Assembly (NCBI GenBank): GCA_964435475.1
Contig: CAYSZB010000007.1
Span: 1-64,000 of the forward strand
Direction: 5' to 3'
Origin: CAYSZB01 sp964435475
GTDB taxonomy: Bacteria > Chloroflexota > Anaerolineae > Anaerolineales > Anaerolineaceae
DNA length: 64,000 bases
This document shows positions 17,733 to 26,451 of this stretch, piece after piece (the stretch's first letter is position 1; every line of letters starts with the position of its first letter). The notes under the pieces were generated by a model. That model saw only the letters and a list, made by a program, of their open reading frames with translations, was not told the DNA's origin and made no database searches. Both the position numbers and the translations under genes were made by a program.

Positions 17733-18185
17733 ATGGAAAGATCTTTAGTTCTTATCAAGCCAGATGGTGTTCAAAGGGGACTTATAGGAGAGGTCATTTC
17801 TCGCCTTGAAAGAAGAGGGCTTAGATTGGTCGGTGCAAAATTTTTATCGGTGCCATTGGAGTTAGCCGAAAAGCATTATTCCATTCACAATGAGAAACCG
17901 TTCTACGAAGGTCTGATAAAATTTATCACTGCAAGTCCAGTTATGGCAATGGTTTGGGAAGGTCCGTCCGCCATTGCGGCTATCAGACAGACAATGGGTA
18001 AAACAAATGCCCTCGAAGCTGCACCAGGAACGATTCGCCACGATTTTGCATTGCAGACACGCTTCAACATAACCCATGCATCAGATTCAGTAGAATCAGC
18101 AGAATTCGAAATTTCTTTATGGTTCAGGCCTGATGAAATATTTTCATGGACCAGGGATTTTGAAAGATGGATTTTTGAATCATGA
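17733..18185 (+). CDS. ndk: Nucleoside diphosphate kinase
   Basis: A 150-residue enzyme that transfers the terminal phosphate from ATP to nucleoside diphosphates through a phospho-His. The N-terminal ERSLVLIKPDGVQRGLIGEV, the KPFYEGLIKFITASPV block and the active-site region RHDFALQTRFNITHASDSVE with the His are present (the usual HGSDS is HASDS here). Length is typical. The end overlaps the DUF2007 gene by 4 bp (ATGA). Confidence 0.95.
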   Translation: MERSLVLIKPDGVQRGLIGEVISRLERRGLRLVGAKFLSVPLELAEKHYSIHNEKPFYEGLIKFITASPVMAMVWEGPSAIAAIRQTMGKTNALEAAPGTIRHDFALQTRFNITHASDSVESAEFEISLWFRPDEIFSWTRDFERWIFES

Positions 18186-18478
18186 CCACTAACTTGCATG
18201 ATATGGTAAAAGTGTACAATGCAAATGGACGCCTTGATGGTGAAATCCTTAAGGCTTTTCTGGAAGCAAACGATATAAGGGTAATCTTGACCCAAGAAGG
18301 TGCAGCTGCTGCATATGGGTTAAACATTGGAGCACTTGGCATTGTGGAAGTGCTGGTGGACTTTGATAATGCCGACAAGGCTCGGGAATTGATTAAATTG
18401 ATGGATAAAGGTAAACTGGAATTCAATGGTGATCTTCAAGGTGACGAAGAAGAGAGTGAAGACCAGGATTTGCTATGA
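18182..18478 (+). CDS. DUF2007 domain protein
   Basis: A 98-residue small protein of the DUF2007 (putative signal-transducing protein) family: VKVYNANGRLDGEILKAFLEAN, then the glycine-containing AYGLNIGALGIVEVLV strand and an acidic tail. These proteins have a ferredoxin-like fold and no proven function. It is coupled to ndk by a 4-bp overlap. Confidence 0.8.
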   Translation: MTTNLHDMVKVYNANGRLDGEILKAFLEANDIRVILTQEGAAAAYGLNIGALGIVEVLVDFDNADKARELIKLMDKGKLEFNGDLQGDEEESEDQDLL

Positions 18479-18566
18479 AAAAGATGATTTTCCCCCTACA
18501 CAAAATTCTATTGTTGTAGTAAACTTAAAAGGTTATAGAAATAATCTTACTAATTTGGAGTGCTGT

Positions 18567-18764
18567 ATGACCCCTTTACCAAAACGTAAAACCTCTTCTG
18601 GACGACGTGATCGCCGACGTTCTCATGACGCTTTATTGGCTCGCAACAGTGTAAATTGCCCGAACTGTGGTGAAGCATTGCTTCCCCATCGGGTCTGTAC
18701 CAATTGTGGCCATTATCAAGGACGAGAAGTTTTATCTGTTGAAAAAGATAAAACAAAGAAATAA
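18567..18764 (+). CDS. rpmF: 50S ribosomal protein L32
   Basis: A 65-residue protein beginning MTPLPKRKTSSGRRDRRRSH, the conserved L32 N-terminus. It carries the zinc-ribbon form of L32: CPNCGEALLPHRVCTNCG with four Cys. Genomes with this Zn form often also carry a Cys-less paralogue, which is not in the window. A longer upstream reading frame is not used: TTGGAG lies just before the ATG at 18567. It is followed directly by a bidirectional terminator. Confidence 0.95.
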   Translation: MTPLPKRKTSSGRRDRRRSHDALLARNSVNCPNCGEALLPHRVCTNCGHYQGREVLSVEKDKTKK

Positions 18765-18780
18765 TCACTTCCTCCAAAAC

Positions 18781-18817
18781 AAAAAAGAACCTGCACTATT
18801 TCTGCAGGTTCTTTTTT
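18781..18817. terminator. Bidirectional terminator between rpmF and hflX
   Basis: A 15-bp stem (18781-18795 with 18803-18817) around a 7-nt loop has an A-run on one side and a T-run on the other. It therefore ends rpmF on the plus strand and hflX on the minus strand, beginning 1 bp past the hflX stop codon. Confidence 0.92.
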
Positions 18818-18818
18818 G

Positions 18819-20126
18819 TTACTTTCTGGTTCTTCCTAAGAGAAAGGGTAAATATTTATCTTTGTATTCTGCAGGGATTCTGCCTTCTATCAAAGTACCA
18901 TTTTCTGTATGTTCTACTGCTTCGACGTGTCCAAATTCATGAAATATGGATATCAGGTTTCCTTCCTTGTAAGGTAACAGTACTCTAATTTTATTAAAGG
19001 TGCTGATCAATGTGGTCTCAATTGCTTTCAATAACTCTCCAAGTCCTATGTTGTCGATGGCAGATATTGGTAGAGCATTAGGAATATTCTTCAGTGAGAT
19101 TTCAATTGCTTTTGGATCTATTAATAGGTCGATCTTATTCAAAGCTGTGATAACTGGGATATTTCCTGCATTGATCTCTTCCAAAGTCTGCAATACAGAT
19201 TTTGCTTGAACAATTGCATTTGGATGAGTAACATCCACGACGTGGAGTAAAAGATCAGCTTCACTTATTTCTTCTAACGTTGCCCTAAATGCTGCTACCA
19301 GTTGTGTGGGTAATTTTTGGATAAAACCTACAGTGTCGGTCAACAGTATTGCTTGGCCATTACTTAAGCTTACCTTTCGGGTGGTGGGATCAAGAGTGGC
19401 GAATAATTGATCAGCCACATAGACATCTGAACCTGCCAATTGGTTTAATAAGGTTGACTTTCCAGCATTTGTGTACCCAACCAGAGCAACTATAGGTATA
19501 TGAGATTTTCTCCTCTGTTCCCGATACCTTGACCGATGTTCGCTAACCTTTTCAAGTTCTTTCTTGAGATTTGAAATATTCTTCCTGATCTCCCGACGAT
19601 CTACCTCAAGTTGTGTTTCACCAGGTCCTCTCAGACCAACACCACCAACACCTCCAGTCCTGCCTGAACTTCCGCCCGCCTGCCGGGCTAGATGAGTCCA
19701 GGCTCTGGTCAATCTCGGTAGTCTATACTCATACTGAGCCAACTTGACCTGTAAATAACCTTCACTTGTCCTGGCATGCAAAGCAAAAATATCAAGTATC
19801 AGTCCGGTTCGATCCAAAACGAGGGTATTGTTTCCCAGGATTTCTTCTAGTTCCCTTTGGTGTCGAGGCAGTAACTCATCATCAAATATTACCAAATTCG
19901 CTGTTGTCTCTTCAACCAGTGATTTGAGTTCCTCCACCTTACCCGAACCAATAAAAGTATTCGGATTTGGTGAGTCCATTTTTTGGGTTAACGTTCCTGC
20001 TATTTGGATATGGGCTGTATTCGCCAACAACGCTAATTCCGAAAGCGAATCTTGTAAGGTTAATAATTGTCCGTGCTTATAATAATCAACCCCTACTAAT
20101 ATCGCGAGATCCTTTTGATTGTTCAA
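18819..20126 (-). CDS. hflX: Ribosome-associated GTPase HflX
   Basis: A 435-residue GTPase that binds the 50S subunit and splits or rescues stalled ribosomes under stress. The N-terminal HflX domain has NTFIGSGKVEEL; the glycine-rich linker GGSSGRTGGVGGVGLRGPGE is the hallmark. G1 is GYTNAGKST, G3 DTVGFIQ and G4 NKIDLL. Length is normal. It starts 13 bp after the aminotransferase stop codon and is likely in the same transcript. Confidence 0.95.
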   Translation of the reverse strand: MNNQKDLAILVGVDYYKHGQLLTLQDSLSELALLANTAHIQIAGTLTQKMDSPNPNTFIGSGKVEELKSLVEETTANLVIFDDELLPRHQRELEEILGNNTLVLDRTGLILDIFALHARTSEGYLQVKLAQYEYRLPRLTRAWTHLARQAGGSSGRTGGVGGVGLRGPGETQLEVDRREIRKNISNLKKELEKVSEHRSRYREQRRKSHIPIVALVGYTNAGKSTLLNQLAGSDVYVADQLFATLDPTTRKVSLSNGQAILLTDTVGFIQKLPTQLVAAFRATLEEISEADLLLHVVDVTHPNAIVQAKSVLQTLEEINAGNIPVITALNKIDLLIDPKAIEISLKNIPNALPISAIDNIGLGELLKAIETTLISTFNKIRVLLPYKEGNLISIFHEFGHVEAVEHTENGTLIEGRIPAEYKDKYLPFLLGRTRK

Positions 20127-20139
20127 TTTAACCTTTGGT

Positions 20140-21324
20140 TTACTTTCTGAAATTGGCAGTTATCCATTCAAGCATTCGATCGGTTGCTTCCTTTATCCTG
20201 CCTGTCGGGATCACATTGGAAATCCTTACATAGTCTTCACATGAATGACCAAAGAATCCCCCAGGAGTAATGCTGACACCTGTCTCTTCCAATAATTTTG
20301 CACAGAAATCCCATGTATCTCCACATCCAGGTGGTAGTTTTGCCCAAACATACAGTCCAGCTTTTGGTTGTTCAAGATCAAAACCTGCAAGGCTTAGAGT
20401 TTCCACAACAATATCTCTTCGTTCCTGGTAAATCAGATTACGCTCTTTGATCCAGCCTTGGTCTCCAGTTAGTGCAGCTTCGCCTGCATCCATGATCGGT
20501 GCAAATAATGAAGAATCAATTTGGCTCTTGTAAGTTTTAAGTAATCGGATGACTTCCGAATTCCCAACGACCATTCCGATACGCCAGCCTGCCATGTTGT
20601 AAGTTTTAGACAAAGAGTTAAATTCTACGACGCAATCCTTCGCCCCTTCTACTTGTAAAATGCTGGGAGCAACATAACCATCAAACGTTACATCTACATA
20701 AGGAGCATCATGTGCGATTATCACGTTATGTTTTTTGGCAAATTTGACACATCGTTCAAAAAACTCAAGATCAGCAACCGCACCAGTCGGATTGTTTGGG
20801 TAATTAAGCCACATCATCTTAGCAGAATGGGCGATGTCATCAGGTATCTTCTCAAGATCAGGTAAGAATTTGTTTTCTTTCAATAGAGGCATTGTGAAGA
20901 ATCTACAATTGCTGATTTCGATACCTGACCGATATACTGCATAGCACGGATCAGGTAGAAGTACCAGGTCACCCGGGTTTAATAAGGTGTGGTGAATATT
21001 AAATATCCCTTCCTTGGAACCGATCAATGCCAGGATTTCGGATTTGGGATTCAATTCAGTGTTAAAACGGTTCTGATAGTATTCAGCAATTGATTTTAAA
21101 AATGAGGGACTTCCACCACTGGGAGTATAACGGTGTTTATCTGGCCGACGTACTGACTCTATAAGGGCATCAACTATAAAGGAGGCTGGTGCAAGATCTG
21201 GCGAACCCATATCCAGCCGTATGACATCCACTCCCCTTTCCATCAATTTGGTGATTTTTTGATCCAAAATCGAAAAGAAGTAAGGTTTAATGTGACTTAT
21301 TCTTTGAGCAGGATTTATTTCCAT
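20140..21324 (-). CDS. PLP-dependent aminotransferase, class I (DapL/AspC-like)
   Basis: A 394-residue fold-type I aminotransferase. NYPNNPTGAVAD, the PLP Asp in AHDAPYVDV and the Schiff-base lysine in SLSKTYNMAGWRIGMVVG are visible, along with the C-terminal Arg in YVRISN that binds the substrate carboxylate. The pattern is close to LL-diaminopimelate aminotransferase and related aspartate aminotransferases; the substrate is not decided by sequence. A longer reading frame starts at 21378, but the ATG at 21324 (MEINPAQRISHI) is the more usual beginning. It is divergent from rpoN. Confidence 0.85.
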   Translation of the reverse strand: MEINPAQRISHIKPYFFSILDQKITKLMERGVDVIRLDMGSPDLAPASFIVDALIESVRRPDKHRYTPSGGSPSFLKSIAEYYQNRFNTELNPKSEILALIGSKEGIFNIHHTLLNPGDLVLLPDPCYAVYRSGIEISNCRFFTMPLLKENKFLPDLEKIPDDIAHSAKMMWLNYPNNPTGAVADLEFFERCVKFAKKHNVIIAHDAPYVDVTFDGYVAPSILQVEGAKDCVVEFNSLSKTYNMAGWRIGMVVGNSEVIRLLKTYKSQIDSSLFAPIMDAGEAALTGDQGWIKERNLIYQERRDIVVETLSLAGFDLEQPKAGLYVWAKLPPGCGDTWDFCAKLLEETGVSITPGGFFGHSCEDYVRISNVIPTGRIKEATDRMLEWITANFRK

Positions 21325-21399
21325 TTTCTCATTTCCATTTTGTTTTCTTGTTATTATAAACCTTGTTATGTTTTTCAATTAAATTAAGGCGGTTCAATT

Positions 21400-21415
21400 T
21401 GGCATACATCTTGCA
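21400..21415 (+). promoter_or_regulatory. Sigma-54 type -24/-12 element upstream of rpoN
   Basis: TGGCAT-ACATC-TTGCA matches the consensus TGGCAC-N5-TTGCW at all defined positions but one (C to T). The invariant GG and GC have the required spacing. It lies 47 bp before the rpoN ATG and overlaps the -35 of a sigma-70 type promoter, which suggests autoregulation. Not proven. Confidence 0.6.
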
Positions 21416-21439
21416 TCCGCAAGACTTATCAGATATACT
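21411..21439 (+). promoter_or_regulatory. Sigma-70 type promoter of rpoN
   Basis: TTGCAT (21411-21416) and TATACT (21434-21439) are separated by 17 bp, 22 bp before the ATG. The -35 shares its first five bases with the -12 part of the overlapping sigma-54 type element. Confidence 0.65.
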
Positions 21440-21461
21440 TGCACTATTGTGAGATAAAATC

Positions 21462-22898
21462 ATGCTTCAAGGCCATTACCAGACAACCAGTACAACCACC
21501 TCTGCTCATCTAGCTCAGACAATGACATTACTTGGTCTTACGTCAAGTGAGTTGGAACAACGCATAGAATCTGAGTTATCAAACAATCCCGCTCTTGAAC
21601 TGGTGGATGAGCGGCGTTGTCCTATGTGTAAACGCATCCTTCCACAATCTGGACCATGCCCGGTGTGCAGCCAGATCAAGGTTCCAGGTTCTGATGAACC
21701 GATCGTCTTCATCTCACCACGAGAAGATTTCTATACAACTGCTGCCTCCAGTGCAGGTGAACCTCCAGAGGATCCATTTTCATTTGAACCGGTTGATCTC
21801 CCCACATTTGTTTTAAGACAGGTTGCCCCTGAATTATCTGGTGAGGATGTGGTTATTGCAGCCTATATATTGACCAATCTGGATGATGACGGGTTCCTGG
21901 AAATCAAACCTGTTGAAATTGCCAAGTACTATCATCGGCCTATGGGAGATATTCTTGAAATTATACGCAAAATTCAACACTGTGATCCAGTGGGTGTATG
22001 TTCCTCTGGCCCAAAAGAAGCTATGCTTATCCAACTTGATATTCTTGCTGAATCAAGGAAAGTGCCCGAACTAGCAAAACAGATGATTGAACTTGGCATG
22101 GCAGAATTAAGCCACCATCAGTACTCTGAATTAGCCCATCGATTGGGTGTCAAACTCAACCAGGTCCAGGAAAGTGAAAGATTCATTTCCGAAAATTTAA
22201 ACCCCTTTCCCGCCCGTGCTCATTGGGGTGATCTTCGTAATCCCAATGAAGTACAATCAGAACTTTACCACCAGCCCGATGTCTTAATCTATCATTTGAA
22301 TGAAAATCCTCAAAATCCTCTTGTTGTTGAGATAATTATGCCAATCAGGGGAACGCTTCGCATCAACCCATTATTTAAGAGCGCGCTTGTAAATGCGGAT
22401 CAGGAGAGGTTAGGCGAGTGGAAACAGGATATTGAGAAAGCATCATTATTGATAAAGTGTATTCAGCAGCGCAACAATGCCATGAGATTATTGCTTGAAA
22501 AGGTAGTCGTCAGGCAAAGAGACTTTATACTGAACGATGAGACATACATGGTACCTACCACCAGAGCATCCATAGCCCAGGAATTACAAGTTCATGAATC
22601 AACAATATCGCGAGCAGTCTCAGGAAAAACTGTGCAACTACCTAATAAGAAAATTGTACCCCTCTCAATGTTCTTTGATCGAAGCCTTTCGCACCGCTAT
22701 ATACTCAAGGAGATCATAGAGCAGGAAACTGCACCCCTTAGCGACACAGAACTTCAGGCACGCCTTGAATCAAAGGGGATTTTTATTGCCCGTCGGACAG
22801 TCGCAAAATACCGAACGATGGAAGGGATCCTTCCCGCCCATCTTCGTCAATCCCACCAGGGAAGTAAATCAAAATCAAAATCAAGCAATAATTCATGA
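21462..22898 (+). CDS. rpoN: RNA polymerase sigma-54 factor
   Basis: A 478-residue sigma-54. Region I is TTTSAHLAQTMTLLGLTSSE, with the helix LEQRIESELSNNPALEL. The core-binding region follows; the HTH (about 366-395) contains ASIAQELQVHESTISRAVSG. The RpoN box that reads the -24 element is ARRTVAKYR (residues 443-451). Unusual is a C-x2-C-x9-C-x2-C insert (Cys 53, 56, 66, 69) just after region I, resembling a zinc ribbon. The gene overlaps the histidine kinase gene by 4 bp (ATGA), which makes rpoN the first gene of a kinase-activator operon. A possible -24/-12 element lies upstream. Confidence 0.95.
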   Translation: MLQGHYQTTSTTTSAHLAQTMTLLGLTSSELEQRIESELSNNPALELVDERRCPMCKRILPQSGPCPVCSQIKVPGSDEPIVFISPREDFYTTAASSAGEPPEDPFSFEPVDLPTFVLRQVAPELSGEDVVIAAYILTNLDDDGFLEIKPVEIAKYYHRPMGDILEIIRKIQHCDPVGVCSSGPKEAMLIQLDILAESRKVPELAKQMIELGMAELSHHQYSELAHRLGVKLNQVQESERFISENLNPFPARAHWGDLRNPNEVQSELYHQPDVLIYHLNENPQNPLVVEIIMPIRGTLRINPLFKSALVNADQERLGEWKQDIEKASLLIKCIQQRNNAMRLLLEKVVVRQRDFILNDETYMVPTTRASIAQELQVHESTISRAVSGKTVQLPNKKIVPLSMFFDRSLSHRYILKEIIEQETAPLSDTELQARLESKGIFIARRTVAKYRTMEGILPAHLRQSHQGSKSKSKSSNNS

Positions 22899-24820
22899 AC
22901 TCAAGCAATGGACAAACCTTGGAAGAAGACCTGAAGAATTTACTTCAACTGCTGCCTTTTCCCATCATACTGTATGATCGGGTAATGGATAAAGTCATCT
23001 ATGCAAATGGTGCATTTGAGAAATTAACTGATAAAGACAACAGTCAGGTTATCGGCATATCTTTAAGCCAACTTTTTCCCGAAGATATAGATACAAATCC
23101 AAATATTGATTTATGGCACCCCGTTTCCTTGTTCTCTTGCAAAGGGGATCCTATAAAACAATACCTAAAAGTTCATCCTTTTTCCAGTACAAACCAAAAA
23201 GTTGTCCTATCCTTCGAAGAATTTGCTCAAAATGGACTCAGGGATGACCTAATTAACCAGGAGAGATCTTTTGCTTTTGTGAATGGGATTGTTCCCATGA
23301 TCAATCCGATGGATGAAGTTCATTTATTTAAGGGAGCTTCAACCCTAATTGAAGACCTTACAGGATCTAGGAATATCGCTATCTACCAGGCAGTTAATGG
23401 CTCAAGTTACCTTGAGAGAAAATCCTATGATTTCATATCCCCACCTCCATTCTTACCAGTCAAACTGCCGTTTGATGAAGTAAAGAAACTGGGACAACCA
23501 GTATTTTGGAAAAACAACCGTAAAACGATTTCATCCCTGCACGTGTTGGCTGACCTAGCTGGATATGGCTGGTTAATTACGATTCCTGTGCGGAAATCAG
23601 ATACCTGGATGGGTTTGTTGGTTGTTTGCGGTATTGATGATCCTCCTGAAGATGTTAATTTGCAGTATTTATCTTTAATAGGGAATGTAGTCGTTGAGTC
23701 CCTTAACCTCTTACATGAGAAATCGATTCAAAAAACCAGCCTCCAGCGGCTTAAACAGGTAATACAAATCGAGCATTCGATCATTGATAATGTAGAAGAA
23801 GGGATTATTGTTCTTACTCCAGATCTTAAGATAGCTGAGATGAACCCTGCTGCTGAAATAATCCTGGGTTATACCAATAAAGAAGTGTTCAAATTGCCAA
23901 TCGAAGAGATCTTAATTGGTTCTGATTCACTAAAGTCGGCATTTAATTCTTCCAAACAAGGAATAACTACCCTGGTCTCAAATGATTTGCGCCTGCATAA
24001 CAGGAATGGCAAATCTTTTCCTGCCCAGGTAATCTCAATTCCTGTGCTAACTGATAAATCTGTTATAGGCATCATAATTCTTTTAAAGGATACCAGTCAA
24101 TCCGAAATTGTTCGGGTCAAGACTCAACAATTGGAACAACGAGCTTTCTTGGGTGAAGTCTCGGCTGTTTTTGCACATGAAGTAAAGAATCCGATCAACA
24201 GCATTATGACAGGTCTGCAGTTTCTTGGCATGAGCCAGGATCCGAATTCTCCCCATATCGACTTAATTAATCGCTTACAGAATGATTGCGTAAGACTGAC
24301 TCATTTGATGGATTCGGTCCTGTCCTTCTCAAAACCTGTCGAGTTTCACATGGCAGCTGTCGACCTTGGTCAAGTTTTGCCAAATTTACTGGATCGCTGG
24401 GAACCCAGGATGCGTCGGGTAAGTATCTCATCGAGTTATTATTCATCTCTGGAAGAATCGCTAGTTCTTGGTGACATTAGGGCGCTTGAGCAAGTATTCG
24501 TAAACCTGGTTAATAATGCTGTTCAGGCTATGGAAAAAACCGGTGGGAGTCTGAGTATAAAGGTGCACAATCCCTCCGATCCTGATGTTTCTGATATGAT
24601 AGAAATCACAGTCTCTGACTCTGGACCAGGAATTCCTGATGACATCCGCGATCACATCTTTGAACCATTTATGACCACCAATCAGAATGGCACAGGTCTA
24701 GGCTTGGCAATATCCAAAAGGATTATTACCGCCCATCGTGGGAATATATTTGTTGAAAGTTTTGCAGGTGGTACCATATTCCATGTACTTATTCCAAGAT
24801 ATAACGGAGAGCCAAAATGA
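22895..24820 (+). CDS. Soluble PAS-containing histidine kinase (NtrB-like)
   Basis: A 641-residue sensor kinase without transmembrane segments, so it senses a cytoplasmic signal. Residues about 12-75 form a PAS-like domain (FPIILYDRVMDKVIYANGAF), about 120-275 may be a GAF domain, and about 292-405 is a second PAS (NVEEGIIVLTPDLKIAEMNP). The HisKA helix has the phospho-acceptor in VFAHEVKNPIN (His428). The ATPase carries NNAVQAM (N box), DSGPGIPDD (G1) and GTGLGLAISKRI (G2). It overlaps rpoN upstream and the activator downstream, both by ATGA. It most likely phosphorylates the adjacent activator. Confidence 0.92.
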   Translation: MNSSNGQTLEEDLKNLLQLLPFPIILYDRVMDKVIYANGAFEKLTDKDNSQVIGISLSQLFPEDIDTNPNIDLWHPVSLFSCKGDPIKQYLKVHPFSSTNQKVVLSFEEFAQNGLRDDLINQERSFAFVNGIVPMINPMDEVHLFKGASTLIEDLTGSRNIAIYQAVNGSSYLERKSYDFISPPPFLPVKLPFDEVKKLGQPVFWKNNRKTISSLHVLADLAGYGWLITIPVRKSDTWMGLLVVCGIDDPPEDVNLQYLSLIGNVVVESLNLLHEKSIQKTSLQRLKQVIQIEHSIIDNVEEGIIVLTPDLKIAEMNPAAEIILGYTNKEVFKLPIEEILIGSDSLKSAFNSSKQGITTLVSNDLRLHNRNGKSFPAQVISIPVLTDKSVIGIIILLKDTSQSEIVRVKTQQLEQRAFLGEVSAVFAHEVKNPINSIMTGLQFLGMSQDPNSPHIDLINRLQNDCVRLTHLMDSVLSFSKPVEFHMAAVDLGQVLPNLLDRWEPRMRRVSISSSYYSSLEESLVLGDIRALEQVFVNLVNNAVQAMEKTGGSLSIKVHNPSDPDVSDMIEITVSDSGPGIPDDIRDHIFEPFMTTNQNGTGLGLAISKRIITAHRGNIFVESFAGGTIFHVLIPRYNGEPK

Positions 24821-25995
24821 GCGCCACAGTAATGGTTGTCGATGATGAAGAAACAGCTCGAATAGTAATATCAAGTTTTCTACAATCAAAAGGATATGAA
24901 GTTGTCAATGTTGGCACCTTGAATGAAGCCAGGCAGAACTTGCTTAAAGGAATTGCTGATATTGTAATTTTAGATGTCAGGTTGCCTGATGGCTATGGAC
25001 CAAATCTTTTATTTGATGCTGCAAAAATGGCCATTAAACCTCAAATTATCCTCATCACAGCACAAGGACAGATCGAAGAAGCGGTCGATGCAATGAAAAA
25101 TGGTGCACAGGACTTTATCCTGAAGCCCCTGGATCTTATAGTTCTCGAAAAATCTGTTCGCAAAGCCGAAGAAATTATTGCCATGCGCAGAGAACTAAAC
25201 CATTTACGTGAAAATCAGTCCCAGGTCGGAGAATTTATCATTGGTTCATCACCGCAAATGCAATCAGTGATAAACCTGGCACGGCGAGCGTCCGACTCAT
25301 CAGTATCTGTTCTCATAACAGGTCCTACTGGTACAGGAAAAGAGGTTTTGGCTAACTTCATTCATTGCTCAGGACCCCGGGCAGATAAACCTTTTATAGA
25401 TATCAATTGTCCGGCAATCCAACCGACCATGTTCGAATCAGAACTATTTGGTCATGAAGCTGGCGCATTTACCGGTGCAACTCATCGAAAGAACGGGTTG
25501 ATGGAGGTTGCCGATGGCGGTATTCTTTTCCTGGATGAGATTTCATCTATGCCCTATGATATGCAAGCGAAATTATTAAGAGCTATAGAAGAAAGATCTT
25601 TTAGAAGGGTCGGTGGAACCTCATTAATCAAAGTTGATGTACAGATCATCGCAGCATCCAATCGGAACCTCAAAGATATGATGATTGACCATCAATTCAG
25701 AGAAGACTTATATTACCGGTTGAAAGTAGTTGACCTTGACCTTCCTCCCCTTTCTGAGCGAAAATTTGATATTCCGGAACTGGTGGGCTACTTTTTGAAG
25801 AAATTTAACAGGAGTATGGGCGCTAACGTTCAAGGTACCACGTCAAATGCATTATCCCTATTAATGGACTATCACTGGCCTGGAAACATTCGGGAACTAA
25901 GCAATACAATTGAACGGGCAGTCCTTTTTTGCGACGAAGAGTTAATAGATGTTCAACATCTTCCCAAGGATATTGTCGAGAATAGACCCCTTTGA
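24817..25995 (+). CDS. NtrC-type sigma-54 activator lacking a DNA-binding domain
   Basis: A 392-residue response regulator. The receiver domain (1-120) has VVDDEE, phospho-acceptor Asp53 (ILDVRLPDG) and the KPLD lysine. The AAA+ domain has Walker A GPTGTGKE (169-176), the sigma-54 contact loop GAFTGA (216-221) and Walker B GGILFLDEIS. The R-finger region REDLYYRL is present. The protein ends at DIVENRPL, right after the AAA+ lid, and no Fis-type HTH follows in any frame before the next promoter 35 bp downstream. It therefore probably works from solution without an upstream enhancer, as known for FlgR of Helicobacter. Confidence 0.93.
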   Translation: MSATVMVVDDEETARIVISSFLQSKGYEVVNVGTLNEARQNLLKGIADIVILDVRLPDGYGPNLLFDAAKMAIKPQIILITAQGQIEEAVDAMKNGAQDFILKPLDLIVLEKSVRKAEEIIAMRRELNHLRENQSQVGEFIIGSSPQMQSVINLARRASDSSVSVLITGPTGTGKEVLANFIHCSGPRADKPFIDINCPAIQPTMFESELFGHEAGAFTGATHRKNGLMEVADGGILFLDEISSMPYDMQAKLLRAIEERSFRRVGGTSLIKVDVQIIAASNRNLKDMMIDHQFREDLYYRLKVVDLDLPPLSERKFDIPELVGYFLKKFNRSMGANVQGTTSNALSLLMDYHWPGNIRELSNTIERAVLFCDEELIDVQHLPKDIVENRPL

Positions 25996-26029
25996 TACAA
26001 AGGATTTCATGAACCCTTTTTATTTGTTT

Positions 26030-26045
26030 TGGCACACTAATTGCA
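26030..26045 (+). promoter_or_regulatory. Consensus sigma-54 promoter of the TPR/protease operon
   Basis: TGGCAC-ACTAA-TTGCA matches the consensus TGGCAC-N5-TTGCW at every defined position. It lies 35 bp past the stop codon of the sigma-54 activator and 40 bp before the next ATG. Transcription would start near 26055. A perfect AGGAGG ribosome site (26074-26079) follows. No sigma-70 type promoter is obvious in the same gap. Confidence 0.85.
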
Positions 26046-26084
26046 ACAATGCTTCTTAGTGATAATTATTTCTAGGAGGCATAA

Positions 26085-26420
26085 ATGTTTGAGATACCTT
26101 ATCAAGTGTTTGTAATTGCAACAGCAGTGATCGGTGGACTTGGAATTCTGTGTTTGTTACTGAGCATTATCATCATGGTAAAAGCAACGATGAGCAAAAG
26201 TATTCATGCGATCGCTGAACAAACAACAAAATTGGCAGAAAAAGGAATTACTGACAATGTTTCTGGGCTGGTTGGAAATGCGTCTGCATTGATCAGTTCC
26301 TTGAATGACTTAGCCCGTTCCAATACAGGGATTGGTATTTTTATGGTCTTTTTAGCTATGACACTTCTTGCAGCTGCATATTTTCTAGCAAAACAATTAG
26401 GAATAGGTCTGCCAATCTAA
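26085..26420 (+). CDS. Small two-helix membrane protein
   Basis: A 111-residue protein I do not recognise. Hydrophobic helices lie at about 8-33 and 86-107; between them is a helical, weakly amphipathic stretch (SIHAIAEQTTKLAEKG and ALISSLNDLARS) with no Cys. The C-terminal end is short and hydrophobic. It is the first gene behind the sigma-54 promoter and has the strongest Shine-Dalgarno sequence nearby, so it should be well expressed when the promoter fires. Its partners are the giant TPR protein and the caspase-fold protease. It may be the membrane anchor, target or effector of the system; this is inference. Confidence 0.75.
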   Translation: MFEIPYQVFVIATAVIGGLGILCLLLSIIIMVKATMSKSIHAIAEQTTKLAEKGITDNVSGLVGNASALISSLNDLARSNTGIGIFMVFLAMTLLAAAYFLAKQLGIGLPI

Positions 26421-26451
26421 CCCTGCAAATCTTCATAAGAGGATGATCACC

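Noticed and set aside
26085..26420. Gasdermin-like pore protein
   Set aside because: At 111 residues with two plain membrane helices it is much shorter than bacterial gasdermins and shows no related motif.
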